Notes: generated by a model from the sequence alone, not told the origin. A DNA stretch of 64,000 bases from an uncultured Flavobacteriales bacterium (GCA_938084585.1 CALKFF010000033.1:38958-102957); one strand, 5' to 3'; positions 15,901 through 26,900 are shown, counted from the first letter of the stretch. Numbers and translations are program-made.

Positions 15901-18900
15901 GGGGAAGGTTTGGACGGATTGGCCGCCTTGGGCGACGAGGTAGTCCGGCGGCAGGGTGACTTCAAATTGGCCAGCGCCGTTGACTCCCCACACCACATCT
16001 TCCAGCCCGTTTTGCCCCAACGTTGTCAAGGTTTCAGGACCTGTGATGGCCGCGGACCATTCTTGGTCCTGGCACACGAAGGTGTTGCTGTTTTGGATGC
16101 GTGGAGCAGGGTAGATGAACACCAAATCGTCCCACGTTTGCGTGGCCACACAACCGTTGGACCCCGCGGTCAATTCGAACAACACGGGAGTGGGCTCGGT
16201 GAAGTCCGCAGCCACCACGCTGTTGATGGAAGGGGTGACGGCCAAAGAAAAGGCGTCGCCCGAGACCGGCACGTTGTTTCCATCGACGCTGGCACTCCAG
16301 GCGTAGGTGGCGTTGGCCACGTCCAAGCTGTCGTCCACATCGATGCCGTCGAAGGTGAGCTGAATTTCCTCGCCTGAGCACACGGCGTCAGGCGTGGCGG
16401 TCAGTGCCCCGAAGGTCGGGAGTTCGTGGATGACCACGCTCAAGGTGGTGTCGGCTTGACACCCCGCCCCGTCGGTGAGGGTGAAGGTCACTTCGCCTGA
16501 GGCGGGCACGGGAATGTTTGTGTTCACGCTGATGCCGGCAGAGGCGCCTGTTTGGAACGGATTGACATTGAAGATGGGGTCGTCACCTGCGTTGCTCCAA
16601 ACAAAGGAAATGGGCTGCCCGTTGCTCGACCCTTGAACCATCCCCGACGAGATTGTCACCGACTGCCCCACACAAATCTCATCAGGCACGTTGGTGTTGT
16701 TGGGGTTGATCATGGGGTTGCCCACCACGTCCAACGTCAACGTCCACGTGTCTGTGCACACGGCGCCACCGAAGTCCGAGGTGGCCAGCAATTCAAAGAC
16801 AGTGTCGTCCCCAGCCTGAATGGCTGCTTCTGCCTCGGACCAGGGCATCACCCAGTCAATGGTGCCCGTGGTGGAGCTGAGTTCAATCACATCGCCGGTG
16901 TATGGGCTGAGGTACGACAACGACGACGCGCCTGAAATGGGGGCTGTCCAATCGGAGCCTTCGCACATCCGGTAGTCCAGGTTGTTGGGGACGGTGATGC
17001 GCGGTGAGGGGTACAGGCTGATTTGGTCTGGGAACGCGACTGTGCTGGCGCACACCCCGTCGGTCATGTCCAGCTCGAAGGACACCGTCACCGGGTCAAA
17101 ATCTGCAGACCAAGCCTGGCTGTTGGCGAGGGAGAGGTCAATGGCTTCGTCGACAAACGGCGAGAGCTGGCTTACGGTGTAGCTCTCGTTGTTGCTTCCT
17201 GTGGCCGTCCAGATGTAGCTGAAATCGTCCAAGGTGCTGGACCCGTCCAAGGCCGGTTCGTCCATGGTCAACGTGATCAAATCCCCAGAGCAAATGGCAG
17301 AGTCAAGCTCTGAGAACATCACATTCACGGAGACAGGGGCGCTGTGGACAAACAGGGTTGTGGCCACTTGAGCCACACAACCTTCACTGTCGGTGGCCAC
17401 CAAAGAGACGTTGGTGCTCGGCGTGTCGCTGCCGTCCACCAGAGAGAGGGTCAGGCTTTGGCCGCCGTTGGATTCCACGGCGTTGAAATCTTCAGCCATG
17501 TCCACGGTCCATGCGAAATCCAGTCCGCCGTTGGGGTTGAGCAGGACATCTGCCTCAAGTCCAAGGTCTCCGTTGTCGCACAACACTTGTTCCAAGGGCA
17601 AGGCCGCGATTTCTGGATTGTCGTGCACCTCCACATTCAAGGTCCAGGTGTTCTCACAGGTCAGCGTGCCAAAGTTAGACACCGCCGTGAGGTCGAACGA
17701 GGTGGGGAAGCCGACTGGATCGTTCTGGGCATGAAGCGGCCCGATTTCACTCCATGGCATGGTCCACAACACGTCTCCCGACGCGTCGCTTGTCTCCTCG
17801 TAGGCGTCGCCGGTGAACGACCCTGTGAAGGTCAGCGAAGATGCACCGGTCAACACGCCTGTCCAATCGTCCCCAGCGCAGATGCTCAAGTCGGCGTCGC
17901 CTGAAGTGACCCTTGGCCGCGGGTAGATTTGGATGGCGTTGGTGTACGTTGTGGTGCTTGTGCACATCCCATCCGTCAAGGTCAAAGCCATGTTCACTTG
18001 ACTTGGTTCCAAAGTTGGGGTCCAAGCTGCAGTGGGGATGGTCACCCCGGTCAACAGGTCGCTCAACGGGTCTGTGGTGGGCACGGTGGGCAACACCTCG
18101 CCCGCCTCATTTGTGGCCGTCCATGTGTAGTTGTAGGCTTGAGGGTCCAACGCGGGGTCAAGTTGGGGCGCCTCCATGCTGAAGACGACACCGTCGCCAG
18201 AACAGGTTCCAACTGCGGAACCTTCCCAGCTCACCGTCCCAGGAACGGGGAGGGTCAACACGTCAAAGGACACGTCAGCTGACGTTTGGCAACCGACGGC
18301 GTCCAACACGGTCAATCCCAGGGTGCCGTTGCTCGCTGAGCTCGCCTCCGACAAGGACAAGCTCACGTCTGGGGTTCCTTGCCCTTGAAGGATGAACGAG
18401 GTCAAATCCCCGAGCTCCCAGTTGTAAGCAATGCCGCCGTTCTCATTGACGTCAAAAGCCGCCTCGAGTTCGAGGCTTCCGTCCTCGCAGAACATCAGAT
18501 TCTCGTTGAAGGGAGAAAGTACAGGGTTGGCGGCCACGTTCAGCACGACAGTTTCTGTGTTCACACAAGTCCCCGCCGATCCTGTGGTGATGGCTTCCAC
18601 GGCGACCTCGATGGCGCCTGCATCGCCTGTGCTCAGCGAGAGGCTGGTTCCTGTGCCCGCAGGCTGAAATCCATTTCCTCGGTCCACAGCCCAGGCGTAT
18701 TCAAGGGTGGCCTCCTCACAAAGGAAGGCGTTCAGGCCCGGTCCAGACACCTCGAACTCCACCTCAGCGTCGGCACACAACACGTCAGGGAGCGCCAAGG
18801 CAAACTCAGCCACAGGCGTCACGGTCACGGGGAATGCCAACGGCTCACTCATGCACATGAGCGATTCTCCGGCCACGTCGTAGGATGTGGTCAGGGCAAG

Positions 18901-20751
18901 CTCGATGTCGGGGGTGTCAAGGCAGTTGACTGTCGGGAAAGTGGGGGTGGAGGTTGAGGCTCCTTCTCCGTTGTAAGGCAGTCCATTGTACGTCCATGAG
19001 TACGACAAATTTGCGCCTTCTGGAACGTTGGTGGGTTCGATTTCTTGTCCTTCGCACGCCGCTTCGAATTCCCCAGTGGGGATCTCGGCCACACGGACGT
19101 CCACAAACCCTTCAAGTTGATTGCTCGCGCATCCGGCGTTGTCCACGGCTGTGACCGCAACCGAAATCGGTCCAGCCGGTTGTGTTGTAGGCAGGTCCAA
19201 TTCCAAGGTCAAGACCCCACTGCCGTCGAGTTCTTGGTCGTTGCCTCCGAGTGCGGAGGTCCAAGACACAGTGGTGGCTGCCCCACTGGACGCCACAAGA
19301 TTCACGTCAAGCACGGCCACACTTCCGGCGCATGCGGCGTCAAGGTCGTCGCCGTTGGCCCAAGAGATGGCGGGGATGGCGTTGACTGGAATGGTCACCT
19401 CCAAGGGCGCGTCGGAATTGTCGCACGTCGTGCCATCGGCGAATGTCGAGTTTTGTCCGACCGTGATGTCCACGCTTTGGTTGAGGGCTTGCCACATCCG
19501 AGAGGTGGCGTCCCCGCCGTTGGGCGGCACAGAGGTGAACCAACTGTAGTCCGCGGTTTCGTTCAAGGCAGTTTCACTGACCACGACGACTTCCAACATG
19601 TCTCCCTCACACAAGGTGGACGCGGACGGTGCTCCGTTGAAGCTCAGCTCAGGCGGTGTTGGGGTGTGAACCACTTGAGTGACAGACGCAGAGGCAGAAC
19701 ACGTGGCTGTTGTGCTTGTGCCGTTGTCGTCGGTCACGGTGTACACAAGGTCGACGGTTTGTTCCACCACATCGCCATCCGCAGGGTTGATCAGGTTGGT
19801 CAGGCCCAGGCTGGAATTTCCATTGCTCCAGGACCACTCTGCCGTTGGCACCCCAGCGGCGTCGTTGGTGTAGTCTGTGATTTCGATGTCGCTCACCACG
19901 AGGGCATCCTCTCCATTGCACACAGGGTCGGTGCTCAGCGTAAAGGTGGGGGCAGCCACGACTTCCACGGCTTGAAAGGTGGCAGGGGAAGGGCCGCAGG
20001 CGTTGGTGGCGTTGACGGCCAAAAGGTGCTCCCCAAGGTCCTCAAGGGCGATGGACGACAGGCCCAAACTCAAGGAAGGTCCATTGCATCCCAAGCCCGA
20101 CGCCGAAACGTCGTCGTTGTCCAACGTGGCACCCGTGGGGCCGACCAAGGTGTACGACAAGGTGGTCGACTCTGGGCCCTCTGAGCCTGTGGACATGGAG
20201 GCGCTGAACAAGTCTCCAGCACACAACACGGCACTGTAGTTGGACACCACAGGTGCGCTGGGCGCGCCAGACACCACGAATTCTGTTGGGGTGACGATTT
20301 GGGCCAGAACGGGGAAGTCCGGGTTGTTTGTGGCAATCTCCAACGCGCCGTTCTCCAAGGAAACTTCGTAGCAGCCGGCCTGGAGCACTTCGAACGACAA
20401 GGAGGTGGACATCGTCCAGTCCTCCAAGGCCTCGCCTGTGGACGCATCCAAAGCGATGAAGTCAGCCAATTCCGAGCTCGACAACAGGGCGCCGTTGTGG
20501 CTGATTTGCCAGGGCACGGATTGCAGGGTGTTGGCACCCACTGTATCTGGATCCAGGATCGTGACCGTCACGTCATCACCAACACAGAACGGTGCTTCAG
20601 AAACTGTCATGCCGGTGGGGGGGAAGGTTTCTAAAGCCTGGCTCTCAACAGCCGCGGTCACAAGAAACATTGCTGCAAACAACACCTTCATGACACCAGA
20701 ACGCATCAAGCGCTTGGTGAGGTTGTTTGAATCGGTCGAATGAATGTCCAT
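12919..20751 (-). CDS. Giant multidomain surface protein, T9SS type B (gliding motility-associated) sorting domain
   Basis: 2610 residues. The start MDIHSTDSNNLTKRLMRSGV precedes a hydrophobic signal segment (MKVLFAAMFLVTAAVESQA, about residues 21-39). The body is a long chain of Ig-like or PKD-like beta domains, each with a conserved C-x-G/D segment and a closing TDxxGC-type strand, rich in Ser/Thr/Asp. From about 730 to 1570 a ~300-residue supermodule recurs three times. A PKD domain (about 2400-2475; YIWSFGNGEGSAEEHPSVEY) precedes the C-terminal ~95 residues, which match the gliding motility-associated type B domain (YAPNAFTPNNDGLNDAW). It is likely exported by T9SS and displayed as an adhesin or gliding-type filament. 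It heads a run with DUF3078 and fabD. Confidence 0.92.
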   Translation of the reverse strand: MDIHSTDSNNLTKRLMRSGVMKVLFAAMFLVTAAVESQALETFPPTGMTVSEAPFCVGDDVTVTILDPDTVGANTLQSVPWQISHNGALLSSSELADFIALDASTGEALEDWTMSTSLSFEVLQAGCYEVSLENGALEIATNNPDFPVLAQIVTPTEFVVSGAPSAPVVSNYSAVLCAGDLFSASMSTGSEGPESTTLSYTLVGPTGATLDNDDVSASGLGCNGPSLSLGLSSIALEDLGEHLLAVNATNACGPSPATFQAVEVVAAPTFTLSTDPVCNGEDALVVSDIEITDYTNDAAGVPTAEWSWSNGNSSLGLTNLINPADGDVVEQTVDLVYTVTDDNGTSTTATCSASASVTQVVHTPTPPELSFNGAPSASTLCEGDMLEVVVVSETALNETADYSWFTSVPPNGGDATSRMWQALNQSVDITVGQNSTFADGTTCDNSDAPLEVTIPVNAIPAISWANGDDLDAACAGSVAVLDVNLVASSGAATTVSWTSALGGNDQELDGSGVLTLELDLPTTQPAGPISVAVTAVDNAGCASNQLEGFVDVRVAEIPTGEFEAACEGQEIEPTNVPEGANLSYSWTYNGLPYNGEGASTSTPTFPTVNCLDTPDIELALTTSYDVAGESLMCMSEPLAFPVTVTPVAEFALALPDVLCADAEVEFEVSGPGLNAFLCEEATLEYAWAVDRGNGFQPAGTGTSLSLSTGDAGAIEVAVEAITTGSAGTCVNTETVVLNVAANPVLSPFNENLMFCEDGSLELEAAFDVNENGGIAYNWELGDLTSFILQGQGTPDVSLSLSEASSASNGTLGLTVLDAVGCQTSADVSFDVLTLPVPGTVSWEGSAVGTCSGDGVVFSMEAPQLDPALDPQAYNYTWTATNEAGEVLPTVPTTDPLSDLLTGVTIPTAAWTPTLEPSQVNMALTLTDGMCTSTTTYTNAIQIYPRPRVTSGDADLSICAGDDWTGVLTGASSLTFTGSFTGDAYEETSDASGDVLWTMPWSEIGPLHAQNDPVGFPTSFDLTAVSNFGTLTCENTWTLNVEVHDNPEIAALPLEQVLCDNGDLGLEADVLLNPNGGLDFAWTVDMAEDFNAVESNGGQSLTLSLVDGSDTPSTNVSLVATDSEGCVAQVATTLFVHSAPVSVNVMFSELDSAICSGDLITLTMDEPALDGSSTLDDFSYIWTATGSNNESYTVSQLSPFVDEAIDLSLANSQAWSADFDPVTVSFELDMTDGVCASTVAFPDQISLYPSPRITVPNNLDYRMCEGSDWTAPISGASSLSYLSPYTGDVIELSSTTGTIDWVMPWSEAEAAIQAGDDTVFELLATSDFGGAVCTDTWTLTLDVVGNPMINPNNTNVPDEICVGQSVTISSGMVQGSSNGQPISFVWSNAGDDPIFNVNPFQTGASAGISVNTNIPVPASGEVTFTLTDGAGCQADTTLSVVIHELPTFGALTATPDAVCSGEEIQLTFDGIDVDDSLDVANATYAWSASVDGNNVPVSGDAFSLAVTPSINSVVAADFTEPTPVLFELTAGSNGCVATQTWDDLVFIYPAPRIQNSNTFVCQDQEWSAAITGPETLTTLGQNGLEDVVWGVNGAGQFEVTLPPDYLVAQGGQSVQTFPFLGTIEYEDVGLTCVSENALNLSRRLAPSFNVTGDDTSGPAGDLVMCEGADLTLNSFVDQNGATESFFWQVDNGYPNQINEDDAYFIDVLPEAPLTSATVVSGVATVVYSEYNSTPADFECVVEQPWSFTVLPTPSVDWTIPEWACDGTSVQVEAALATGADSLAGNGLTWEWDWNTSTFNEMVSSDAPSSSVSFPAAYEPSIDGIHDQNVSLVVTDSYGCVSLPSTQTVYALEFPVINLETELACDGDTVTWVASGADDYTWFGINGFEDPIELFNSSYATTGTDISELTVSGIDTPVLVEVSGSIPYIIPGSGTFASCFTSASATASEYALPTLSPDFTVAPVFCEGGTVDFLDLSESDSPANTTYSFFATTGLELDNVPSSQTSFEVIADSTVFEVTKSLLYVQGEDSLVCSAQFDSTFVVFAAPAVALTGPSGICQGEEATLTYEVTNYETSSVYTPTWFHGNTYSSTESDNQAVLVPNVGVGAAPSEVMQVGLRVEDDRGCVSDLETWTVDVLATPVLAWTLGLPEEVCSPAQGCAEVGLLNEGLPFNTGVEYIFGNAAPSPINSACNNYTNPSPCPRLDSMAVVVRFAHDLGPDGTLFCTNRLVDSITVNPTPEPAFAIDAPQACLDTAEGNCIPLSHDLGMYNFCEDDSLSFNWYVTPLDDLDITDFTVEDADQIMPSICLDKEGAVEIVIEVENTHGCSQTSPAQPFVVRGLPRPELTFLQESICLPTTVSVLNSSAGAANFSMSIPGFPTYDDFLSPLELNVEYPGYYDADFTVSNTYTVGEHVVVCAVDTTYEQAFEGRTPPVALFEVLPDTVVEFVDPVVDFENMSTGAVEYIWSFGNGEGSAEEHPSVEYARPGTYNTQLLVVNEFGCTDVHSQSIDVTTDLYVYAPNAFTPNNDGLNDAWAPSIIGQDLIASYECHIMNRSNHVLFYSEDPNEAWDGSNAVTGEGLHYSSGGEVFAWRIAIKKKGGRGAIIYTGHIQMIR
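15900..18550 (-). repeat. Three ~300-residue supermodules inside the giant surface protein (limits approximate)
   Basis: Diverged protein repeats, marked by a W-containing motif at about residues 957 (CAGDDWTGVLTGASSL), 1264 (CEGSDWTAPISGASSL) and 1560 (CQDQEWSAAITGPETL). Each follows an IYPRPR/LYPSPR/IYPAPR strand. The first two are followed by MPWSE. Spacing is about 300 residues (890-920 bases). Confidence 0.8.
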
Positions 20752-20941
20752 GCAGGTAAGGAGTGTTCAATCTGGCAAGTTACGGAGGACACGGATTGCG
20801 CCCCTCTTTAGGTGTCGATAAAACGCCAGGGGATCCTTGACGCTTTTCCATGCGGCGCTGTTGATTGCTTCCCTTCGTCCGTGGCGCGCCCAGTGAAGTG
20901 CGCAAGAACTTGGGGACGAAAATTCAAAAACCATTCATACC

Positions 20942-23737
20942 ATGAAACATCTTACGTTTTGTGCACTCCTCGGTTTGGGGATGCACATGCTTGGCTTTGG
21001 CCAAACGTACACCTTGACCGTCGAGTCGACCGAAGTTGGCGACTTGGGGACGGACGCTGGAGACCTCGGAACGGCCTACCGTCTCTACGTGAATTCGAAC
21101 GATCCGACAGACAAATTCTCAGCGGTGTTCGGAAACGACCAAGACACGCTGTCTATCGTTACGCCAGACAACATTTACAACAGCGCGTTCAATTCATCTT
21201 GGAATGCGTCAGGCATCAACGCTCTGCTTTTCGGTGTCTTCCCCGACTTGGAATACGACAGCTATGCAACCATTGGGTTGGACGGCCCGGCGGCAAACAC
21301 TCCTGGCGCTGAGGATCCTTCACTCGTCCAAGACGCAGGTCTGACTACTACAGTGTCGGGTTATTTCCAAGCTGGAGGCACTGGGCTTGAAGTCAACACG
21401 CTGACGGGCGCGTCTTGGTATGTGTTGAACACCGCTGCAAATGCGCTCCCTGACGCCAATGGCCGCTGGTTGATTTCGCAAATCACCACCACAGGAAGCA
21501 TCTCAGGAAAAATCAACGCTCAGATTTTCCCTCTTGGCGTGGGTGCAGACCAGGTTCAGATTTCCATCGAGTTTGACGGGGTGGGCACCTTCTCCGAAGG
21601 TGGTGCCGTGGTACCAGGTTGCACAGACATTGCTGCGTGCAACTACGACCCAGCAGCTACGGAAGACAATGGTTCTTGCGAGGGCATTCCAGAGGGCTTC
21701 TGCGATTGCAACGAAAACACCCTTGACGCAGTGGGCGTGTGCGGCGGAACGTGCATGATGGACGACAACGCGAACGGCATCTGCGACGACATAGAGGTGG
21801 AAGGGTGCACCAACCCCACTTCTTGCAACTACAATGCCGATGCCAACGTGGACGACGGTTCTTGCGAAGGATTCCCGACTGGATACTGCGACTGCTTCAG
21901 CTCCGTGCTGGACACCGACAACGACGGCGTGTGCGACGACGAAGAAGTCGACGGTTGCGACGATCCATTTGCGTGCAACTACGATTCGAACGCCACTGAG
22001 AATGACGGCTCGTGCGAGTACTGCTCTTGTTCCGATTCTCAGTACACCTTGTCCGTGGAGACCGTGGAAGCGTACAACAGCGATTTGAACGTCTACCGCT
22101 TGTATGTAAACACGTTGGACGCAGCAGACGCGCTGAGTGCGGTGTACAGCAATGAACAGGAGCCGTTGATTTTGAATGTGCCAGAAGGCATCTACAACCA
22201 CCCGCAAGGGTCATGGAACGCTGCAGGTGTCAACCCAGGCATGTTCCAGGATTTTCCAGATTTGGTGGACGATTCGTACGTGACCATCGGCTTGGACGGT
22301 CCCGCAGCTCCCTTGGATGGCAACTACCAGGATGCGTCTCAATTGGACCTTGGCAATGTGTTGACCCCATTCTTCACGGACAACGGCGGCATGTCGTTGG
22401 TGTCAGACACCGACCCTGGCATTTCATGGTATGTGTTGCCAGGTGCTGAGAATGCCCTTCCAGATGCGAACGGTCAAATTTTGATTGCCCAAATCGCGAC
22501 CACCGGCAGCATCAGCGGCACGGTGAACTACCAGGTTTTCCCTGAAGGGAACCAAGATGCCTCCTCCTACGTCAGCGTGTCCTTCGACGGGGTGGGCACC
22601 TTTGGCCAGAACTACTTCTGCGGTTGCATGGAAGCCAACGCCTGCAACTTCGATCCTGAAGCCAACTTCGACGACGGCACCTGCGAGTACGAGTCTTGCA
22701 TCGGTTGCATGGACATGGACGCGTGCAACTTTGACGCCACTGCGACGTTGGACGACGGCACCAGCTGCATCTACGCTGTGGAGGGCTACGATTGCGACGG
22801 CAACTGCCTCGGTGCTGACGTGAACATGAACATGATTTGCGACGAGGAAGAAACCGGTTGCACGGACATGACCGCTTGCAACTTCGACGCTTCCAACGTG
22901 TTCGAGGCCAACGACGAATGTGAGTACGCCAATGCCGGCTACGATTGCGAGGGCAACTGCCTGATGGACATGGACATGGACGGCATTTGTGACGAGTTTG
23001 AAGTGCCTGGTTGCACCGACAACATGGCCTGCAACTACAGCGCCGACGCCACCGACGACGACGGCTCTTGTGTCTTTGCAGACGAAGCGTGTGAGGAATG
23101 CGCAGAGGATGGAAGTGTGGTGTTGAACGACGCCGACGGCGACGGGGTGTGTGACGGAGACGAGATCGAAGGCTGCTTTGATGAAACGGCTTGCAACTAC
23201 AACCCCGACGTGACCGACGTGAACAACGACGTGTGTGAGTACGCAGAGCAGTACTACGACTGCAACGGTGACTGTGTGAACGACGCCGACGGCGACGGGG
23301 TGTGCGACGAGTTGGAAGTTGCGGGGTGCACCAACGCCATTGCGTGCAACTACGACGAGATGGCCACCGACGACGACGGTTCATGTGCGTTCCCCGGGGA
23401 CGCTTGTGACGACGGGGACGACACCACCATCAACGACGTCTACGACGACGGTTGCGATTGTGTGGGAGAAGTGGACGGTGTGGCTGAAAATGCCATTGCG
23501 TTTGGCATGTTCCCGAACCCTTCCAACGGCGAAGTGACCTTGAACATTCCAGGCGCCCACACAGGGGTGTTGATGCAGGTGTTGGACGCGTCAGGCCGAG
23601 TGGTGTGGCTTGAAGAAAACATGGTGCTGCAAGGCAACGTCATGGTGGACTTGTCTGCACTCAGCAGCGGGACCTACAACGTCATGCTTTCAGACGATCG
23701 CGGGGTGTCCGTTCAGCGTTTGTCCATTCAGCGCTGA
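20942..23737 (+). CDS. Cysteine-rich repeat surface protein with T9SS type A sorting domain (931 aa)
   Basis: A signal peptide (MKHLTFCALLGLGMHMLGFG) is followed by a ~190-residue N-terminal domain (YTLTVES... YRLYVNSND... SYATIGLDGPAA) that I do not recognise. Then come three GC-x4-ACNYDPxATxDDGSC repeats, a second copy of the N-terminal domain (about residues 362-555) and six more repeats. Between repeats sit DxDxDG segments such as DADGDGVCDELE, like the calcium loops of thrombospondin type 3. The last ~80 residues are a type A sorting domain (FPNPSNGEVTLNIPG... RLSIQR). It is probably secreted and surface-anchored, disulfide- and calcium-stabilised. Paralogue of the next gene. Confidence 0.9.
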   Translation: MKHLTFCALLGLGMHMLGFGQTYTLTVESTEVGDLGTDAGDLGTAYRLYVNSNDPTDKFSAVFGNDQDTLSIVTPDNIYNSAFNSSWNASGINALLFGVFPDLEYDSYATIGLDGPAANTPGAEDPSLVQDAGLTTTVSGYFQAGGTGLEVNTLTGASWYVLNTAANALPDANGRWLISQITTTGSISGKINAQIFPLGVGADQVQISIEFDGVGTFSEGGAVVPGCTDIAACNYDPAATEDNGSCEGIPEGFCDCNENTLDAVGVCGGTCMMDDNANGICDDIEVEGCTNPTSCNYNADANVDDGSCEGFPTGYCDCFSSVLDTDNDGVCDDEEVDGCDDPFACNYDSNATENDGSCEYCSCSDSQYTLSVETVEAYNSDLNVYRLYVNTLDAADALSAVYSNEQEPLILNVPEGIYNHPQGSWNAAGVNPGMFQDFPDLVDDSYVTIGLDGPAAPLDGNYQDASQLDLGNVLTPFFTDNGGMSLVSDTDPGISWYVLPGAENALPDANGQILIAQIATTGSISGTVNYQVFPEGNQDASSYVSVSFDGVGTFGQNYFCGCMEANACNFDPEANFDDGTCEYESCIGCMDMDACNFDATATLDDGTSCIYAVEGYDCDGNCLGADVNMNMICDEEETGCTDMTACNFDASNVFEANDECEYANAGYDCEGNCLMDMDMDGICDEFEVPGCTDNMACNYSADATDDDGSCVFADEACEECAEDGSVVLNDADGDGVCDGDEIEGCFDETACNYNPDVTDVNNDVCEYAEQYYDCNGDCVNDADGDGVCDELEVAGCTNAIACNYDEMATDDDGSCAFPGDACDDGDDTTINDVYDDGCDCVGEVDGVAENAIAFGMFPNPSNGEVTLNIPGAHTGVLMQVLDASGRVVWLEENMVLQGNVMVDLSALSSGTYNVMLSDDRGVSVQRLSIQR

Positions 23738-23775
23738 TGGCCTGCGACTGAGTTGATTACACATAATATTTCGAG

Positions 23776-23803
23776 AAAGCCCGGGATCGTCCCGGGCTTT
23801 TTT
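23776..23803 (+). terminator. Intrinsic terminator after the 931-aa surface protein
   Basis: A perfect 11-bp stem AAAGCCCGGGA/TCCCGGGCTTT with a TCG loop, running into T residues, 38 bases after the stop codon. It separates the two paralogues into independent transcripts. Confidence 0.9.
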
Positions 23804-23908
23804 CGTGTTATGTTTTTTAAAGCGAGGAAATGGACCAAATCGACGTCCAAATCGTTTTTTTGCCTGGCCTGAAAAGTTATCTTCAGCCCGAAAACCAAAT
23901 ACCAACTC

Positions 23909-26900
23909 ATGAGACATTTTGTCGCTTCATTGGCCTTTTGTCTGGGTCTTACGATTCCTGCCTTCGCCCAATACTCGCTCACGGTAGAGAGCTCTGCTCC
24001 TGTTGGAGACGACACACCAGGCATGGTGTACCGGTTTTACGTCAACGCGGCAGACGCCTTAGACAAGTTGTCGGCGGTGTACGGAAGCGATTCGTCACCC
24101 CTCGTCATCAACACGCCGGCTGGCATTTACAATGCCCCTGCTGCTGCTGGACCGTCCGCGGAGGGTCTGTCGGACTTTTTGCTGGGCTTTTTCCCTGAAA
24201 TCGCAGATGACAGCTACGCGACAGTCAACTTGATCGGCGCAGCTGCATCTTCTGGCATTGCTGGAGCTGCGGCACCTCAAGTCATTGAGGACTCTGCGTT
24301 AATCAACGGAATCACAGCCTACTTCACCGGCAGCAACGACGGGACTTTGCTGGAAGTGAACACGCTCATTGGCGGCTCCTGGTTCTTGACTGGCGCGGCA
24401 GGCAACGCTTCCCCTGACAGCGAAGGACGCTGGTTGGTGGCCCAGGTCACCACTGAAGGCGACATTTCGGGTTCCATCAACGTCCAAATCTTCCCATTGG
24501 GAGTCCAAAGTGAGACCAACGTGGTTCGGAAGTCCTTCGATTTCACGGGCACAGGCGTGTTCGTCAACGAAGAAATCTTGGGCTGCATGGACGAGACGGC
24601 CTGCAACTACAACCCCGACGTCACAGAGGACGACGGTTCCTGCGCAGAGCTGGACGAGTGTGGGGTGTGCGCAGGCATGGGCATCCCTGAGGGGGAGTGC
24701 GATTGCGATGGCACTTTGATTGACGAGTGCGGGGTGTGCGGAGGCACCGGCATTCCTGAAGGACAATGCGATTGCGAGGGCACCTTGATCGACGCCATTG
24801 GCGTGTGTGGAGGGGATTGTCCTTCGGACGTCAATTTCAACAACATCTGCGACGACGAGGAAGTGTACGGATGCATGATTGACTTGGCGTGCAACTACAA
24901 CCCAGAAGCGACCATCAACGATTCCTCGTGTGATTTCACATCATGCTTGGCGTTCGGTTGCAACGACGTGAGCGCGTGCAACTTCGATCCTGAAGTCAAC
25001 TTCAACGACGGCAGCTGTGTGTACGCGCAGGCTCCTTACGATTGTGATGGCAACTGCGTGAACGATGCAGATGGCGATGGTGTGTGCGACGAATTGGAAA
25101 TTCCCGGTTGTCAAGACGAGTTGGCGTGCAACTACAACGCCGAGGCCACCGACCCTCCTGCGGCGGGCTTTGACTGCACGTACGCCGAGCCCTTGTACCA
25201 ATGCGACGGCACCTGCATCAACGACGCCGACGGCGATGGTGTTTGTGATGAGCTAGAAGTGGCTGGATGCCAAGTCTCCACGGCGTGCAACTTCAACACG
25301 CAGGCCACGGATCCTGCAGAGTGTGTGTTTGCGGACGACCCATGCGAGTCTTGCTCTGGAGAACTCGACGGCACAGGTGTGGTGATTTTGAGTGACGCCG
25401 ACGGCGATGAGGTGTGCGATGAGGATGAAGTGGTGGGGTGTCAAGACGCGATGGCTTGCGATTACGACCCTGCAGCCACGGACAGTGCGGCCTGCGACTA
25501 CGTCTCTTGTCTTGGGTGCACCAGCGAGACGGCTTGCAACTACGACGACACCTCCACGCAGGACGACGGGTCTTGTGTCTTTGCAGACAACGCCTGTGAG
25601 GAGTGCGCGGAGGACGGCACAGTGTTGTTGTTCGACGTGGACGGCGACGGGGTGTGCGACCAGGACGAGACAGAAGGCTGTTTTAACCCTTTGGCTTGCA
25701 ACTACAACCCGTATGTCACCAACGACGACGGCACATGTGAGTTTGAGTCCTGCCTGGTGCTGGGATGCACCGTTGTCGGGGCTTGCAACTACGATTCAGA
25801 GGCCAACATCAACGACGGGTCGTGCGAGTACTTCTCTTGCCAGGGCTGCTTGAACCCCGACGCGTGCAATTACGACGAGACGGCCACGATTGCTGGCATT
25901 TGCGACTACACGAGCTGCGTGGGATGTTTGGATCCTGAGGCCGACAACTACGACGCAACCGCCACCATCGAAGGGACGTGCGATTACTTGGGCTGCACAT
26001 CGTTCACGGCTTGCAACTACGATCCAAACGCGAACGTGAATGACGGTTCGTGCGAGTTTTTGTCGTGCGTCGGATGCCTCAATTCGTTGGCGTGCAACTA
26101 CGACTCGACGGCCACGCAGCCTGGTCCGTGCATTTTCCCCGTTACTGGGTTCAACTGCGACGGAACATGCGTGGACACCGACATGGACGGGGTGTGCGAG
26201 GTGGACGAAGTTTTGGGCTGCACGGACGAATCTGCGCTGAATTACAATCCGGATGCCACAGAGGATGCAGGCAACTGCGTGCTGCCTGTGGGAGGATGCA
26301 CTGACCCCTCGGCGTGCAACTATGATTCGGCTGCCAACACCAACAACGACTCTTGCGATTACGAAAGCTGCTTTGGCTGTCTGAACGATTTGGCGTGCAA
26401 CTACGATGAGGATGCCATTTATCCGGATGCAAGCCAATGCGATTTTGAGTCGTGCTACGGCTGCTCTGACACCTTGGCCTGCAACTACGACGACACGGCT
26501 TCGTTTGACGACGGTTCATGTGAGTTCCTCTCTTGCGCCGGATGCACCGACGCCGTGGCGTGCAACTACAATGCCGACGCCACCATCGACGACGGCTCCT
26601 GCGACCTTGTCTCTTGTTACGGTTGCACAGACGATTCATTGAATGCTGCTGGCGGGTACAACGCATGCAACTACGACGAGACAGCCACGCTTGACGATGG
26701 AAGTTGCGAATACCCTGAGAATTACCCAGACAATTCATTCTACTGCGATGGAACCTGTGTTCAAGATGCGGATGGCGACGGTGTGTGTGATTTCGTCGAA
26801 GTTGGCGGCTGCATGGAGGAGTTGGCCTGCAACTACAACCCTGCTGCGACCGACGAAGATGGTTCCTGTGACTTCGCTGTTCTGGATTGCACGGTGTGTG

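Noticed and set aside
19045..20184. 379-codon plus-strand open frame opposite the N-terminal part of the giant protein
   Set aside because: A shadow frame with no domain, signal or promoter; the opposite strand is clearly coding.
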